A stretch of DNA of 64,000 bases from Cloeon dipterum (GCF_949628265.1 NC_088789.1:11648886-11712885); one strand, 5' to 3'; positions 47,501 to 60,214 are shown, counted from the first letter of the stretch. Notes: generated by a model from the sequence alone, not told the origin. Numbers and translations are program-made.

Positions 47501-49762
47501 TCAGTACATGCTGAAGAAGATGAAAAACCAAATGTTGCTGACACTTCCAGCAAAAGCTCAGGTCCTTGGATCCAGTTGAAGGAGTCTAGTCGTAGTGATA
47601 TGCCGAGTCAGGATGCCTTTTACGAGAAGAATTTGAAAGGAAAAGGCTCCCATGATACTAGAAAATCTGTTCGCGCTTGCAAGGGCAAGAGGTATCAAGA
47701 GTTTATGAGTTCTGGTCGAATTGCAACTGGAAAGAGAGGCCGGCTGAGGATGTACAAGAGTTTTGACAGGTTAGTAAATTTAACTACTACTCATATTCTT
47801 GACAAAATTCCTGTTATTTTGGCTGTTGTTTCTTTGTATTGTCACAAAAATATTTACAACATGAGCAAAAGGATGTAAATAAATTTAGTGAATGAACTTA
47901 ATTAATTTGAAAACAGATATTGGGTATTTTTTCTATGGCCATAATTTACCAATAGAAACTAGACCAAACAGTAAAGAAGCCTACAAAGTAGCTGGTTGGC
48001 ACCAAAAATGAGCTTCCTTAACCTCAAAGTTCCAAATCCAATAACCATGATTTATTTTTTCTCAGTGATGGGCCTAGCAAAGTCAGACACAATTCTGGCT
48101 CTTCTTCTGCCTCTGAAAAAACAGACTCTGCTTATTCTGAAGCAAGCAGGGGATCCAGAGACCCCAATGAAGAAACGCTCTATGTGCTGCAAGGGAAAAG
48201 TACGCCCACTCCCAGCATGGAAATGTGAGTTTCACCAATCAATTCCTAGTTCATGAAATAGCCTTTCGTTTTTGTGTAGGGACATGGACCTGGAATTATC
48301 ATCAATCAAGCGACGCCACATATCCGAGTGTTCCGAGGACTCTGAGATGGATGCAAATATGAAGAAACGATTCAGGGCCGCGTGAGCTTGCTCTTGCTTT
48401 AATTGAGTCTGAAATCATAGCGAATGCCAACAGAGATTTCAATCTGGATGAGAAAATCGACGCCCTTCCCTCCCTCAGCCTTGAGGAGTTCCAACAGAAG
48501 AAGAAGGCAAAGAAAAAGAGGGCTTCCAGCGCTCCATCTACTCCTAAAAAACACATTGTGCGGGACAGGTCTCTTGAGACCACTCCAGGTGACTATTTTT
48601 TTCTTTCATGAGTACTCAATTTAACGCATCCGAGGAAAATATATTGCAATTTGACCAAGCTTTATCATATTCCTTCTTGCACTCTTAATGCCCACTTAAT
48701 ATTGGAAGTTTTCGGTATTACATTGCAGATGAAGTAGTAAGCATTTGATTTGTGTGCTAAATATGAGACACGGTTCTGGCCACCTAAGCCATTTAAAGTC
48801 AAATGGTAGGGAAACAAAGCAAAGCTTATTAAACAATTTTTGCCCTGTGCTTGAAAGTGGCCTAAGGTGGTCTACACAGCAATTGGAAAGATGATATGAC
48901 TGAAAAAAATGCGTCTAACCATTGCTATATTTATATCATTTGGCTATGGCGTTAGTCTTAAGTTATAAACGTCAGTCTATCTGTTACCAAATTAATATTA
49001 TCACGGTTAGGTAATCTTTATTATTTCAATATAAAACTGAAACTTGCAGTAAAATTTTACTGGTTTAGTTTGGTCCTTATGGTAGTTGTAATATTTGTGT
49101 ATTACAATTTTCTGAGGAGGGTAAATAGAATTAAAACTTCTTCTTACTAATACTTTTAAATTACATGTTTATCTAAAATTTAACCAAATACAAACCTCTA
49201 ATCAAAATTAGATTACCAATTAACCTTTCTATAAAAAATCTTCATTTTCTTAAGAAAAATTAATTTAAAAAAAAATCAAGATGCCTATTCATGGATATGA
49301 ATCAAGCTATTTGCATTCTTCGTTTTGGTCCTAACAGAAGCAATGCTTTTTGCTTTCTCAGATTTAAAAACCAATCATTTTTATCGGCTGCTCTATCAAA
49401 CATACACAAGTGAAAATCGATAAATAATGTTTGGTGTTGGAGGAGATTAAAATTTAAAAGTCATATTTTATTGCAGTGTCGAAGCCTACGGCTAACCCAT
49501 CAAGCGTGACTCCGACAAAAAATCCTCCGTTGGTTGGCAGTCAGAAGAGGAAGGCTCGCCGACTGCAAATAACTCGAGTGGAGCCTAATTCTCCGCACGT
49601 TATAAGTGGTGAGAACAAGCTGCGACATTTGCCAGAGCCAGAGCTGAAGTATCTGTTCCAGATAATGCTGTGGCCGATCCAAACAATGTCCTTATGAGTA
49701 ACAGCGGACTTGCGACATTAGCCGCAGTAGCATCGGTAACCAAGAGACTTTTCAAGCAGTAA
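44585..49762 (+). CDS. bbx: Bobby sox (BBX), HMG-box transcription factor, 598 aa
   Basis: The proposed exons are 44585-44602, 46034-46264, 46321-46477, 46982-47443, 47490-47769, 48066-48224, 48280-48381, 48434-48588, 49477-49608 and 49662-49762; all phases agree. The HMG box begins near residue 29 (ARRPMNAFLIFCKRHRSVVR, then ITKILGEWWAQL, CYTDLAKKYKEAF). BBX-specific blocks follow: NPDFKW, DESQMGGLSSLL, the basic GKRYQEFMSSGRIATGKRGR, and DFNLDEKIDALPSLSLEEFQ. BBX is a nuclear DNA-binding protein linked to cell-cycle and patterning control. Exon 1 codes for only six residues (MKRSTK), similar to the vertebrate MKGS start. Two introns are tiny (52 and 53 bases). If the last is retained the protein would end differently (QTMSL). 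HMG family assignment is very firm; small terminal exons are less so. Confidence 0.93.
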
Positions 49763-51765
49763 GTAACAATGATCAAGAGAGAAGCAACGCCATTTTCGTA
49801 CACGAACGTTAACACACCATTGCACACAAAACGGAAAATGCAACTGGATTTTGATTTGCAGTTTAACTTGGAAAAAACGAGGGCTAATATCTCTCTTGCC
49901 CCTTAGCGTATAAGAGGAAATCAAGGAAATGGAGTACCTGCGTTGATGTTTGTGTAGAATAGTTGAAGAGAATCTCTTTTTGCGGAAGAGAGGAAAGAAC
50001 TCAATTTGGCACCAGTTTATGGTCAGCTCGAACAAAGTTTGAAAACGCTACATTGGCTTTGTTGCAAAAGCAAAGAGAAAATTGGTGCCAACTTATGCAG
50101 GGCGCACATTTAAAGAATATTTTTCTGTGTTTTGTATTACAAAGTGATGTAGTAGGAAACGCCTCTGGAAGCGAGAGGTGTACACAATGTGATCTGCCAG
50201 ACAGAATGAGTGAGGATTTAAACTAATTTTAAACAGTAGTCAATCACCTTAGATTGTTTTTACATCATTTCACAACATTTCCATTTAAGTTATTTTTTTA
50301 TTCTTTGTTTTAGTCAAAAACTTGTTACCATAACTTGTTTTGCATTGACAACTTCATGCTTGTTGGTATGCATTTCGAGTGCGTGTTGGATTATCGGGAA
50401 ACATTTAGTCGGTTGTTTTAACTCAATTTATATTCTCGGCGAACACGACTTCTAATATTTTGAATTTGCTAGACATCAATCTCTTCAGAATAATTGATTT
50501 GGGAGATGTGAAAATAGTATTACAGCAGATGAAATGCTGAAACCATGGTTGCTGTCAGGTACATTGACTTATGAAATTTTACAGTTATCACTAGAAATTT
50601 TTTAATAGTTTCTTAAAATGAGAAAATAAATATTCAATTTCGTCAAAGAAAGTTATCAAGACAGAAATCAAGGTTGCAGTGATGCAGTTCTGATTTTCAT
50701 CTTTCAAATAGTTTTCTGTTCTGATCAAGATCCAAAATCAAAAGATTTAGAGAATTGCATTCAAGCCATTTTAATAATCATTGAGGTTTTCAGTTTTTAC
50801 ATGTGATTGACAATGCATCAGTTTTATTTAATCTGTTTTGATAGTGCCTTGACTTATTGTTGGGTTTGAGTCATTTCATACCCTCTGGACTCCTCAATTT
50901 TTTAAAGGTTTAAATAGAAACAAGTAAAAATTAATGTTATATTCTATTCAGGACAGTTTATATTATAATACTGAGGAGATTGCAGGGTATGAACTGAAGT
51001 AAACATTTATCGTTATTATATGTTATTGGAGGAAAAATTGTAAATAGAAATAACAGATTGTGTATAATTATATAAGTGGTCACACATGGAAATGTACATG
51101 ATATAAATATATATGAAGATACACTTATGCTGAATATATTATAAATACATATATAATTGTTTCAAAACATAAATAACATTTATGCTATTTTAATATATAT
51201 ATGATCACTCTTGAATGTTTACGGGCAAGCCAAGAATTCTACAACTTTTGTGTATAGTGTACATATTCAGCAACTAATTTGTATATCATTTATTGAGAAT
51301 TTAACACGCGCAGATGATGATTTAACTGCTTTGGACGCAAGTTACAAAATTCAGCTTGGTTCAGTGTAATCCTTAAATTTTGTGATTTTAATTAAGGTTT
51401 TATTATAAAATTTACTTCTGTTGTGGATTGTCTACATTCGTGTCTCTAATGTTAACTGCTTATACCACTTGATTGTGAATGCAAAAATTAATCAAACGCG
51501 GTTTGTTTTGCAATATTTCCTGTTGATTTTTTTTTAAAAAGCAAAAGATTGAAAGGGTTCTGGGCATAATTATAAATGTGTATTTTATTCTCCTTAGCCA
51601 AATGTTCATAATTAAATTCAGAGCCCTTGTCACTATTCTTTTAAAAAACTGCTACTCAAATGGGTAAATTTATATAGATGAGAGATAATAAATTATTGTA
51701 GTCTAGGCTTTTATGAAAATTTGTGAACATTTAAAAAGAGAAATAAAATAATTTGCACTTCTAAA
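49763..51765 (+). other. Probable long 3' UTR of BBX
   Basis: Two kilobases of AT-rich sequence without a supported reading frame follow the BBX stop. The last AATAAA is at 51742-51747. A long regulatory 3' UTR is the simplest reading, but cleavage could be earlier. Confidence 0.45.
51742..51747 (+). terminator. Poly(A) signal AATAAA
   Basis: Candidate distal poly(A) signal for BBX, about 370 bases before the CHMP6 start. Confidence 0.35.
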
Positions 51766-52114
51766 ACATTTTTTAATTGTAAAAATTTTGTTACATGAAA
51801 GTTATCTTTTATAAAATATATTAACGGTATTTTAGTAATAAGCTACTAAACAATGAATTAGTAATTGAAATTAGAGGCACTTAATGAACTTAATATTTTG
51901 AGCGCCAGATCGTTTCAAATCGAAAGTTTGGGAAGTGTTTTAAAGTTGGCAGCACACATAATGGGTGTGGCAGTCTTACGTCAAGAGATCAAAACAAAAC
52001 AGCTAAAAATTGATAAATTTGCTTAACTTCCTTTGCCTCGCCACCAAGAGCATAAACATAAAGTGTCAGTTTTTATTCAGTTGTGTTAGTTAAGAGTCTA
52101 CTCAAAACCATAAA

Positions 52115-53064
52115 ATGGGTATAATTTTTGGAAAAAGTAAAAAACTGGAAAGTCGAGTTACTGAACAAGACAAGGCAGTGCTCGTAAGTACGCAATTCAC
52201 TTCATCAACATGCATTAATATAAAAATTTTACGAGTTGATTTTGCTGTTTAATGTTTATGGAAATTACTGAGTTTTAATTTATGATTTTGTTATAAAATT
52301 GCAGCAACTGAAACAAACTAGGGACAAAATCAAGCAGCACCAGAAGAAAATTGAACAGAATTTGGAAAAGGATAGAGAGCTAGCCAAGAAACTGCTCACA
52401 TCTGGCAAAAAAGAGTAAGGATTGTCATTTAATCAGCATGACAGAACACATAATACTCTGATCCGTGCTCTTTTATTAATGCATCATGTTTTGTAGCCGA
52501 GCCAAATTGCTGCTGAGAAAAAAACGATTCCAAGAACAGCTTTTGGCCAAGACTGACAATCAACTCGAAAATTTGGAACGGCTGGTTCACGACCTCGAGT
52601 TTTCACAGGTTGAAATGCAAGTATTGGATGGACTGAAGACAGGAAATGAAGCATTGAAGAAAGTGCAAGAGGTGCTGAATATTGATGCTGTCGAGAAAAT
52701 CCTTGACGAGACAAGAGAGGCTGTAGAAAAGCAGAAGGTTTGCGCCTGATATTTCACTAGGGCAGAATTTAAATTTTCCATATGTTGTAAAGGAAATCGA
52801 TGATCTCTTGAGCGGAGCTTTGACGCAAGAAGATGAAGATGACGTTGAAGCTGAGCTTGAGGCTCTGATTTCGGTCACAGAGCCAGCCAAAACGCTGCCA
52901 GATGTGCCAATGGAAGAGCCAGAGGGCGACGTAGAGCTGCCAGAAGTTCCTTCCGAAGAGCCTAAAGGTATTCTTTTAAAATGATATAATAAACTGGCTC
53001 TCTAATAATTATAATTCTAGCTCCAGTCAGGGAGAAGAAAAAAATCGCCATGGAAGCTGCTTGA
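52115..53064 (+). CDS. CHMP6: CHMP6 / Vps20, ESCRT-III subunit, 212 aa
   Basis: Exons are 52115-52183, 52305-52414, 52497-52737, 52793-52967 and 53021-53064; phases 0, 2, 0, 1. The start MGIIFGK carries the N-myristoylation glycine of CHMP6. SRVTEQDKAVLQLKQTRDKI, RAKLLLRKKRFQEQLL and EKILDETREAVEKQKEIDDL match the ESCRT-III core helices. The C-terminal VELPEVPSEEP is the MIM2 motif that binds the MIT domain of VPS4. Human CHMP6 has 201 residues. CHMP6 links ESCRT-II (VPS25) to CHMP4/Snf7 polymerisation on endosomes, in multivesicular-body sorting and other membrane scission. All parts are present. Confidence 0.97.
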
Positions 53065-53266
53065 ACAAAAATAATTCCTAAGTTACTGGTGATTTAACGG
53101 TAAAATTGGGTGTAACCTTAAGATGATATTATTGAAAATCGCCTAGTCGCTCTCATCACATCTCAATGTTTTGTATGGCAGCAAGATCATCTTTTAGGAG
53201 CCTTATTATAATAATAAAAATCAATTTTGAATTTACACCGTCACACAGATGTGATAATTTTGCCAG

Positions 53267-53272
53267 AATAAA
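53267..53272 (+). terminator. Poly(A) signal AATAAA
   Basis: AATAAA lies about 200 bases after the CHMP6 stop. Confidence 0.45.
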
Positions 53273-53279
53273 TTAATTT

Positions 53280-54695
53280 AATACACAAAATAATAATAAC
53301 TAATGGTTTTTTTTTATTAAGAAAAAGCAACCGTGAAATATTTAAGTTTTTTTATTCTTCCATTTACACTTGTAAAGCTGTTTTACTTTTTAAGATCATG
53401 GGTATGATGGTAAATCATGAATTTGTATTTTATCACTGGATAGGCCTTGTTGGATTAACTGTATATTTTTCATGCAACACACCGTGCTTCGTCAACATTT
53501 TACACAATTACAAGTTTATTTTCTTTTGGAAATATTACACAACAAGTTTAGGGCGCACGCACCTCACACAACACCAAAAAAGTACTCATCAACAAGACCA
53601 GCGCATTTAAATTTAGAATATCATTCATATTATATCAAGCATCAAAGCAAGAGTGTGGAACGCTCTTCTTATTGAATATAAATATTTTCCAAGAAAAATA
53701 TAATTTACACAACGAGGCGACCTCGCACCAGATGAAGCAAAAATACAAACCCAATATCTTGCTCCTCTTACAATGACTAGATTTATACAAACGCCAATAG
53801 TTCTTGGCTTCCTTCCCAGGAAAAATTCACATGTAATGTTGCTAACGTTGGTTTTGGGTCTTAGTACGTAATATTTTATTTAGAAGTGTGGCTTATTCAG
53901 TTTATTAGAAATGGAGATAGTGGGAAAGACTTGCGAGTGCGTATAAGTTGCCAGCATCAGCATTTCTGGAAGAATATTGCTCATAATATATGTCATACTC
54001 TCTTTTAATCTTGTGTGCAAGTCTATACATCAGAGATATTATTAAATTTCTCCTCTCCATATTTACACACCGAAAAAGTTGTTGAGTTAAATCTCAACCA
54101 TACAACAAAATCTTACTTTGCTTCTAGTGAAGTCTGCAAACTAAATGCAAATTCTCGTCAGCTATGATGAGAATTGTCTTGGACAAATATTTTCAGCAGC
54201 AGTCAATTATTATCCCAAAAATACGGAATACTTTTATCTAATATTGGTAGCAAGAAAGTTTGAAATTCACTATGAATGTCTCCTCTAGGAGTATTTTCCT
54301 TTTGCAACAATTCTCATCTCTCCCCCACCAAAATTACATTTATTCTCACTTTTTCAGTATTTCATTTCATTTTTTCTATGATTTCATCAAGTTAGTTTGG
54401 TATGCTTTTTCAAAGATAATTTACTACTTTTCGGTGAGATCAGAGCAATCTAATTAATTCAAGCCTGCCTAATAAGCACACACTGTCTTTGTTTTTTAGA
54501 TCAAAAAATATATACTTTTTTGTAACACTTTTTTCCAAACAGAGGCAATGGGAAAAATATAACATTTCTTCCACAACATCACACAATCACCTTAGAACTT
54601 TAGGAATCGGAAAGTTTATAGTCGTAACAAAAACTGCGAAATTCAAAGTACATGCGCGCGTCAGTCAAATTCTTCTTGGCAAGACGACTTTACGT
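53280..54695. other. Intergenic, convergent 3' ends
   Basis: AT-rich sequence between CHMP6 (+) and the PY-motif gene (-). Part may be the 3' UTR of the latter. No gene, RNA or clear repeat was recognised. Confidence 0.5.
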
Positions 54696-57600
54696 TCAAC
54701 TCGAGTGATGCGCTGGGCTGTCGTTCAGGGAGCTTTCCACCGCTTTGGTCAGGTTGACCCTGGTTGTCGACGCGTCAGTTGAGGAGCCCACCGAATCCTC
54801 GTTGGCCACCAGGGGCTGCTGCTGCACGAGCTCGAGGGTTGGGCGGAGTTTGATGGCGTCTTCGTAGGTGGGCAGCTCGCAGACCAGACTCTCGTAATCA
54901 GGTGGCTTGCTCTGCAAGGTCGGACTCAAGGGCAAACTGATGATGTGCACCGACGGCGGCTGACCTCCGTAAAGACTGCTGCCCTCTTCGCGTCCGATTG
55001 TGTTCAGCTCGCACTGCAACCACACATGGAAATTTATGAATTATTTATCGGTGCGTAGAAACATTCAGACGCAATTCGTTCCTATCTTGATTTGAATTTG
55101 CATTAATTAAAAATTCGTGCCACATCAGCAAAATAGTCTGAGGATATTTACAAAGTGAATTATTTAAAGGGACTTGGAGTATTAAAGCTACCAATTTTCA
55201 AAGCAAAAGAAAAAACACAAGATTAAGTTGTTTAAAAAAAATACATTAAAGCCTAATTTTAAATAACATCTAACGTTAATTCGAGCCAACAAATAATACT
55301 ACTTCAAATGTGTGAAAATAAATTTGTTAGACTTGGTAATGTCAGTGCATTGACCTTTTTGCTCTAAGCGTAGATATGGCTCCTATAATAGTAATAGATA
55401 TCTATACCAATATATATAAGACCAAGAAAATCTGATTCCAAAAATTCCATCTAGAAATCTTTGAATAGTTGGTGGTTAATTTTTAGACAGCTATTTAATA
55501 GATTCCAGAATCAAATACAAAAAAATTGCTATGAAATTCGTCATTTTCCTCATCAGTTGTCAAAATTTTGCATAGAAAAACATTTGACTCTTCATATTTC
55601 TTATTCTCCTATGTAACCATTAATATTTTTTGTTTTATTAGAGGTCCCTTTTATTTTTGACCTGTTCTTGCTCTTAATTTCTTTATATTGTTACAATCAC
55701 TTGTAATAGAGGCAACGGCAAAATTGGCAAACACGTAAAAGCTATTTTTGGGTCGGATTGCCTCTATTACAAGTGATTGTAACAATATGTTATATTTATT
55801 GACAAAAGCAGGAATGGTCAAGAAATGGGTCAAAATATCAAAATTACATTCTAAAAAGTTGACTTCTTGTCAAAAAAGACTATCAATAAAATTTCGAAGT
55901 CTATACACCACAGAGATTTAGTAATTATGTTTTTTTGTGCTTGGATACCCTTTCACTTTTTAATTTTATTAGAGTGCGCGGTTTGATCGTGAAAATATTA
56001 TTATTTGCATCAAAATCTTTTAAAAAATAGGCCATGGCTTATTAGATGTGGTTTATACGGTTACAGCTAGCTTTGATATTGATATAATCAATAAATTAAG
56101 AAAAACTAATTTGTATATTACAGATTTCATGAAATATCGTAACTCCACTTCTTTCCAGTTTTTGTCACACATTGACAGTTTCAAAAGGAAAAATCGGTCG
56201 TAATCTGCTCTTGACTTGTATGACAAAAACGCCCTTGTTCAGACTTTTTAACGCATGCTTCATTGTTAGTTACACACATTTGCCAATCTCCAGAACAGAC
56301 GCAATGAATGAATTGCGTATGCCGACTGTTCATTAAATATACGCACTGGCTGGCATTTATATATGCACTGCGTACGAATTTTGAAATTATTTATTTTCGG
56401 GTTTACGGTGTTTGGAGAACCGGCAATGCTGGGTCAGGTCAAGTTGTTCTCCGTGCAGACACACATGCCGCCGCTATTTGCAATAGCCGCGGCGCGCGCA
56501 ACGTCTGGGTGAAATGGAAAGTGAGCTATTAAACAATCAAACGGCGAGCACCGCGTGCACGGGCATAAATGTAAATCCACTTTTTTAAAGTGCTCCGGCC
56601 GATATATTCGCGCAGGTGAGTGCGCGCGAGATCGCTGCTGCACAACCCTGACCTACAAAGCAGGTCGTGCCGCTGCTGCTCGTTCTTCATACGAATTATA
56701 ACTGCATAAATTAAAGGCATCTGCACAAAGGACAGACGCGATTCTTTATTAATTATCACACGCGCGCACGCCTCTGATTAAAACAAACGATTCAGCGCGC
56801 GCGTGCAGAATTTCCAATTTCCATTGCAATAACAGCCGCTGTTGAGCAATTCGACTCGTTTAACTTTTGTTTCGCGTTTGCGGGTCAAGTGTGCGCTGTT
56901 GAGAAATTAATTGTTGGGCACCGCCATCAGCAGCCGGCGTTTTCGTGTAAATGCCGTTGCATCAAGAACGCACCACAGAGTGCCACACTGCACACACTAT
57001 ATATGCGTCCGGCGCAACTCTATTTTCAGCTACTTTGATTGACAGTCAACTCAAGAGAAGGTCTGCTTTCTATTTCGGAAGCCGGGAGTGTAAAGCGATG
57101 ACAAAAGGGCCTGCAGTTTTTTCAGAATGATTTCAACATAGAGATCTGGTGCACGCGATATAGAGTGCAATTAAGAAGCATGTTAGATAATGGAGTGGTC
57201 GAAGAATTTTCACTTTCATCTGTGGTGTCTGTGAAAAAAATTTAGTTGCATTTCTTCCTTCGTTTGTTTTCATAATGATGGCTATGTAAATTATCGAAAG
57301 AGTATATTTTTGAGGAAATACTCGACTATTTGCAGACAGTTTATTTGTGCAACATAGCTAATTTATACGGTTTATTGACTGTTTTATACATACTTAAGCC
57401 TAAAATAGCATTTTCTGGCCAAAATATCTTTCATTTCCTTCTTTATTTCAAGGAGCACAATTTTCTGGAAGATTTTTGCACCAGAACCACATTTTTTGAT
57501 ACTGAATCTCGATTTTTGTGCAAAACAAAGCTCATTAAAACATTTTCTACTAACAATCAGCATGCATAGAAAAAGCAGTGGGATTTTCTCTGCCATTTTC

Positions 57601-60214
57601 TTATTTAAATCTAACTTTTTTGAATCTAAAATGGCTTTTCCATTAATTATTTGCACTCTTTAAAAATCAACCAAATTAAGTTGTTTCCATTAATTTCTTT
57701 CCTTTATTTTTATTCCAGGAGATTATTTATTTTTTCGCTTTATGCAAAAAACTGAATTCCATTGAAAATGTGGCAAAAAATATTTTGTAACTGCGAAATT
57801 CCAATTTGAGCAAGAGATACCAAAAGCAATGCAAAATATGCTGCTTGCAAGGGCTTATATTAGTCGATTCAGACGGATTTGGTAGTTCTAAACGCTACTA
57901 TGTACGTGTGGTTAAAAAGGCTTTCAACGATTCAGGATCATTTGATGATGGTCCCATATGACGATTGAAAGCTGAGAAAAAAGACCAATCGTTTAAATTT
58001 CACAGCTCTAATCATAATATATTATGAAAACTATCATCAGTTTGTATTTGTCCATTTAACAATTTCATTTTTAATATAACTATTTGACTTGCATTCAAAA
58101 ATTTAATTGGTGGTCTCGAAAATTGTTAGGAAGCAATTCATAAACAAACCTCTGATAGAAACCACAAGAAATTCGGACCAGCCAATAATTAGAGATAGAC
58201 AACAAGCCAATGGGGAATAGCCCCAAAAACACTATATTAGAAGACTAATTGCGTGCACAGCCTTCGCCTGTTTCTACAGAAAACAAGGCCGTTCCGTTTC
58301 CAAAGATTGTGATCCCAACAACGCGACACTCGCGATGGAAACGCAATTTTTCGAAGATGCCATGTTAATTATCCGAGGAAGGGAAGGTCAACGAGCGCAG
58401 CAGCGAGCACCAGAGAGAAATGAGATTGCCTTCATCCCGATCAAGGTCGCTCTAAAAGAGATCAATAGATTCCACAAGTGGCGAAATCAGCGGAATGTTG
58501 ATGCCAGGGAAAAAGCCCAGCATCCGCATCTGTGCTCTGCACCAAGGGAGATATGAAAATATTTACTCCTGGGATTCTGGCTTCTGATTTATATTGGCAA
58601 GAGCATCCAGAACGTTTCCTGTGCGGAGACAAGGACTAAACATCCGCAATGTTTGTTTTGTTATTGAGTGAATCGATGGACCGAAGTTTTGCAAAAGAAA
58701 TTAAGGAAGCAAAAATAAAAAAGTGGCGGATGAAGAAAGTCTCTTCCTGTACCCAGTAAAAGCTAATTTATTTTTGTAAAAAGAAACAAGCTAATATAGG
58801 AAGAACAACCAAAAATATTTTAAAAAAAGATTATTAAAACAAACAAGCTTGTAACTTTCCATCATAAGTTGAGCTTGAGCTGTTTAAAAATGTACCTAAA
58901 TCGTTTTTGCAGTTTTCTGCTAGAATTTGTTTGTCCGTTCTAACCATATGTGTTAATTTGATGTATTTAAATTTTGTAACTATGACAGTAGGAATAAACA
59001 AATTAAAAAAATATATATTTTAGGTTTCAATTCAATTTAAAAGTCGGTATCAAAGTTGAAACTATTAAAGCACCTAATTTGAAATTGAAATTTGACACAT
59101 TGACTGACTGACCAGTTAATCCTACAAAATAGGTATGTGCCAAGAAGGTTAATAAGGTACATTTGAGGGCAAAATTAGCTTGCGCGTATTTTGACTCTAC
59201 TTAATAAGGCATATTGACATTAGAAACTTTGTTATACCGTGTAATACCACACTCATAGCTGCATTCTTCTCTTTTGCAAAAAAATATGAACACTGCATTC
59301 GTTTAAACCTTGTGCCATTTTTTGCGTAAATTTATATAACCTCTGCAAAACAAGCCGTTGTGCGCATGCTTTGCGTGCACTTGCAATGTGAGAATCCAAG
59401 CCATGTTTGGGGGTCGTGTACGGGCTGGTTTGCGCCTATGTTTGATTCTCTTGCATTGCAATGACGAACCCATCCAGATTTGGGAGCATTGCGAAAGCTT
59501 TCCGATGCGCTACTTGCTGGTTTGCACCTTTCCAGCATGCGTGAATTAATTTCACAGGATGAATGTCTAGCGTTTCAATAAAAGACCCCGGTGCAGGGCA
59601 GTAACACGAGCTGGTCTTTTTCTGGACTGGGCTTCCTTGAATGAGACCCGTGCGGCCATGTTATTTTTTCGCGATTTCATTAGGACACAAAGTTTTTGCA
59701 ACTTGTTCGCCCATCTCAAAAGAGGTAAACCGATACAAAATTTAACAGGTGAAATATCTGCAGGCGTTTATTTTAAATCAATTGATTTTTTCTAAAAATA
59801 TTCTTCCTCGTGTAAATAAAATTTTACAAAATGGATCAGTATTAAAAAATGAATTAAAAGTGGACGGAAACTCACGCTGCTGAGGTCAGTGGCGTGCTGT
59901 CCCGCGGTGCCGGCACTTGAGCGTCCCAACCAGCGGCACATAGCGGCGCAAATGAGCAGGGCGCCGGCCACGATGCAGCCGACTCCGATGTAGCGCATCG
60001 GCTCTACGTAGGCCTGTGCAAGGCCGAGCCAGTTGAACAGGGCGCCCATGCAAAGCAGGATGAGGCCCACCCTGTACGGCTTTTGGCTAGCCTGGTAATT
60101 GTGCTGCTGCTGCAAGTATTCTGCCTCGAGGAAGGCTGCGTTGTCCGTCACCAGCCGCGCCCCGGTACAGCCCGACCGGCTGCAGCCCAACGCCGGACAC
60201 TCTTGCTGCGGCAT
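54696..60214 (-). CDS. Two-helix membrane protein with tandem PY motifs, 218 aa
   Basis: Two coding exons, 59876-60214 and 54696-55013, are joined in phase 0 across a 4.9 kb intron. The ATG directly follows a TTGCAG acceptor, so upstream exons (UTR, or possibly coding) lie further right. The N-terminus is Cys-rich (CPALGCSRSGCTG). Two close hydrophobic helices follow, VGLILLCMGALFNWLGLA (about residue 49 on) and YIGVGCIVAGALLICAAMC (about residue 75 on). The cytosolic tail carries PPDYESL and LPTYEDAI about 10 residues apart. PPxY and LPxY motifs bind WW domains of Nedd4-family ubiquitin ligases, so an adaptor or ligase substrate role (as for NDFIP-type proteins) is a fair inference. I cannot name an orthologue. 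Extra exons inside the long intron cannot be ruled out. Confidence 0.8.
55655..55835. repeat. Palindromic MITE / hairpin with perfect 31-nt stem
   Basis: Bases 55685-55715 are the exact reverse complement of 55758-55788 (31 of 31), with a 42-base loop. Outside this stem the edges TTTTGACCTGTTCTTG and CAAGAAATGGGTCAAAA are also roughly inverted, giving an element of about 180 bases. It lies in the long intron of the PY-motif gene. It could be a small inverted-repeat transposon, a microRNA-like hairpin derived from one, or both. Confidence 0.82.
56998..57029 (+). promoter_or_regulatory. Possible orphan core promoter (+)
   Basis: TATATAT is followed about 30 bases on by TTCAGCT, an initiator-like sequence, inside a locally GC-rich stretch (56300-57060). 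No plus-strand gene is recognised downstream. It could drive a non-coding RNA or be chance. Confidence 0.25.
59512..59664 (+). repeat. Dispersed repeat, copy B (class unresolved)
   Basis: This stretch shares ordered blocks with the minus strand of 2438-2564: ACTTGCTGGTTTGC, ACCTTTCCAGC, GTTTCAATAAAAGACC, GTGCAGGG and TGCGGCCATGTTAT. Spacers differ in length and sequence. It is intronic to the PY-motif gene (antisense to it). Confidence 0.6.

Noticed and set aside
49477-49697. BBX C-terminus read straight through to end in QTMSL
   Set aside because: A good GTGAGA donor and TTCCAG acceptor give a longer in-frame ending (SVTKRLFKQ); read-through kept only as an alternative.
58335-58556. 73-codon plus-strand frame beginning METQFFEDAM
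   Set aside because: Well composed and charged, but no family, no splice partners and no promoter were seen; kept out of the gene list.
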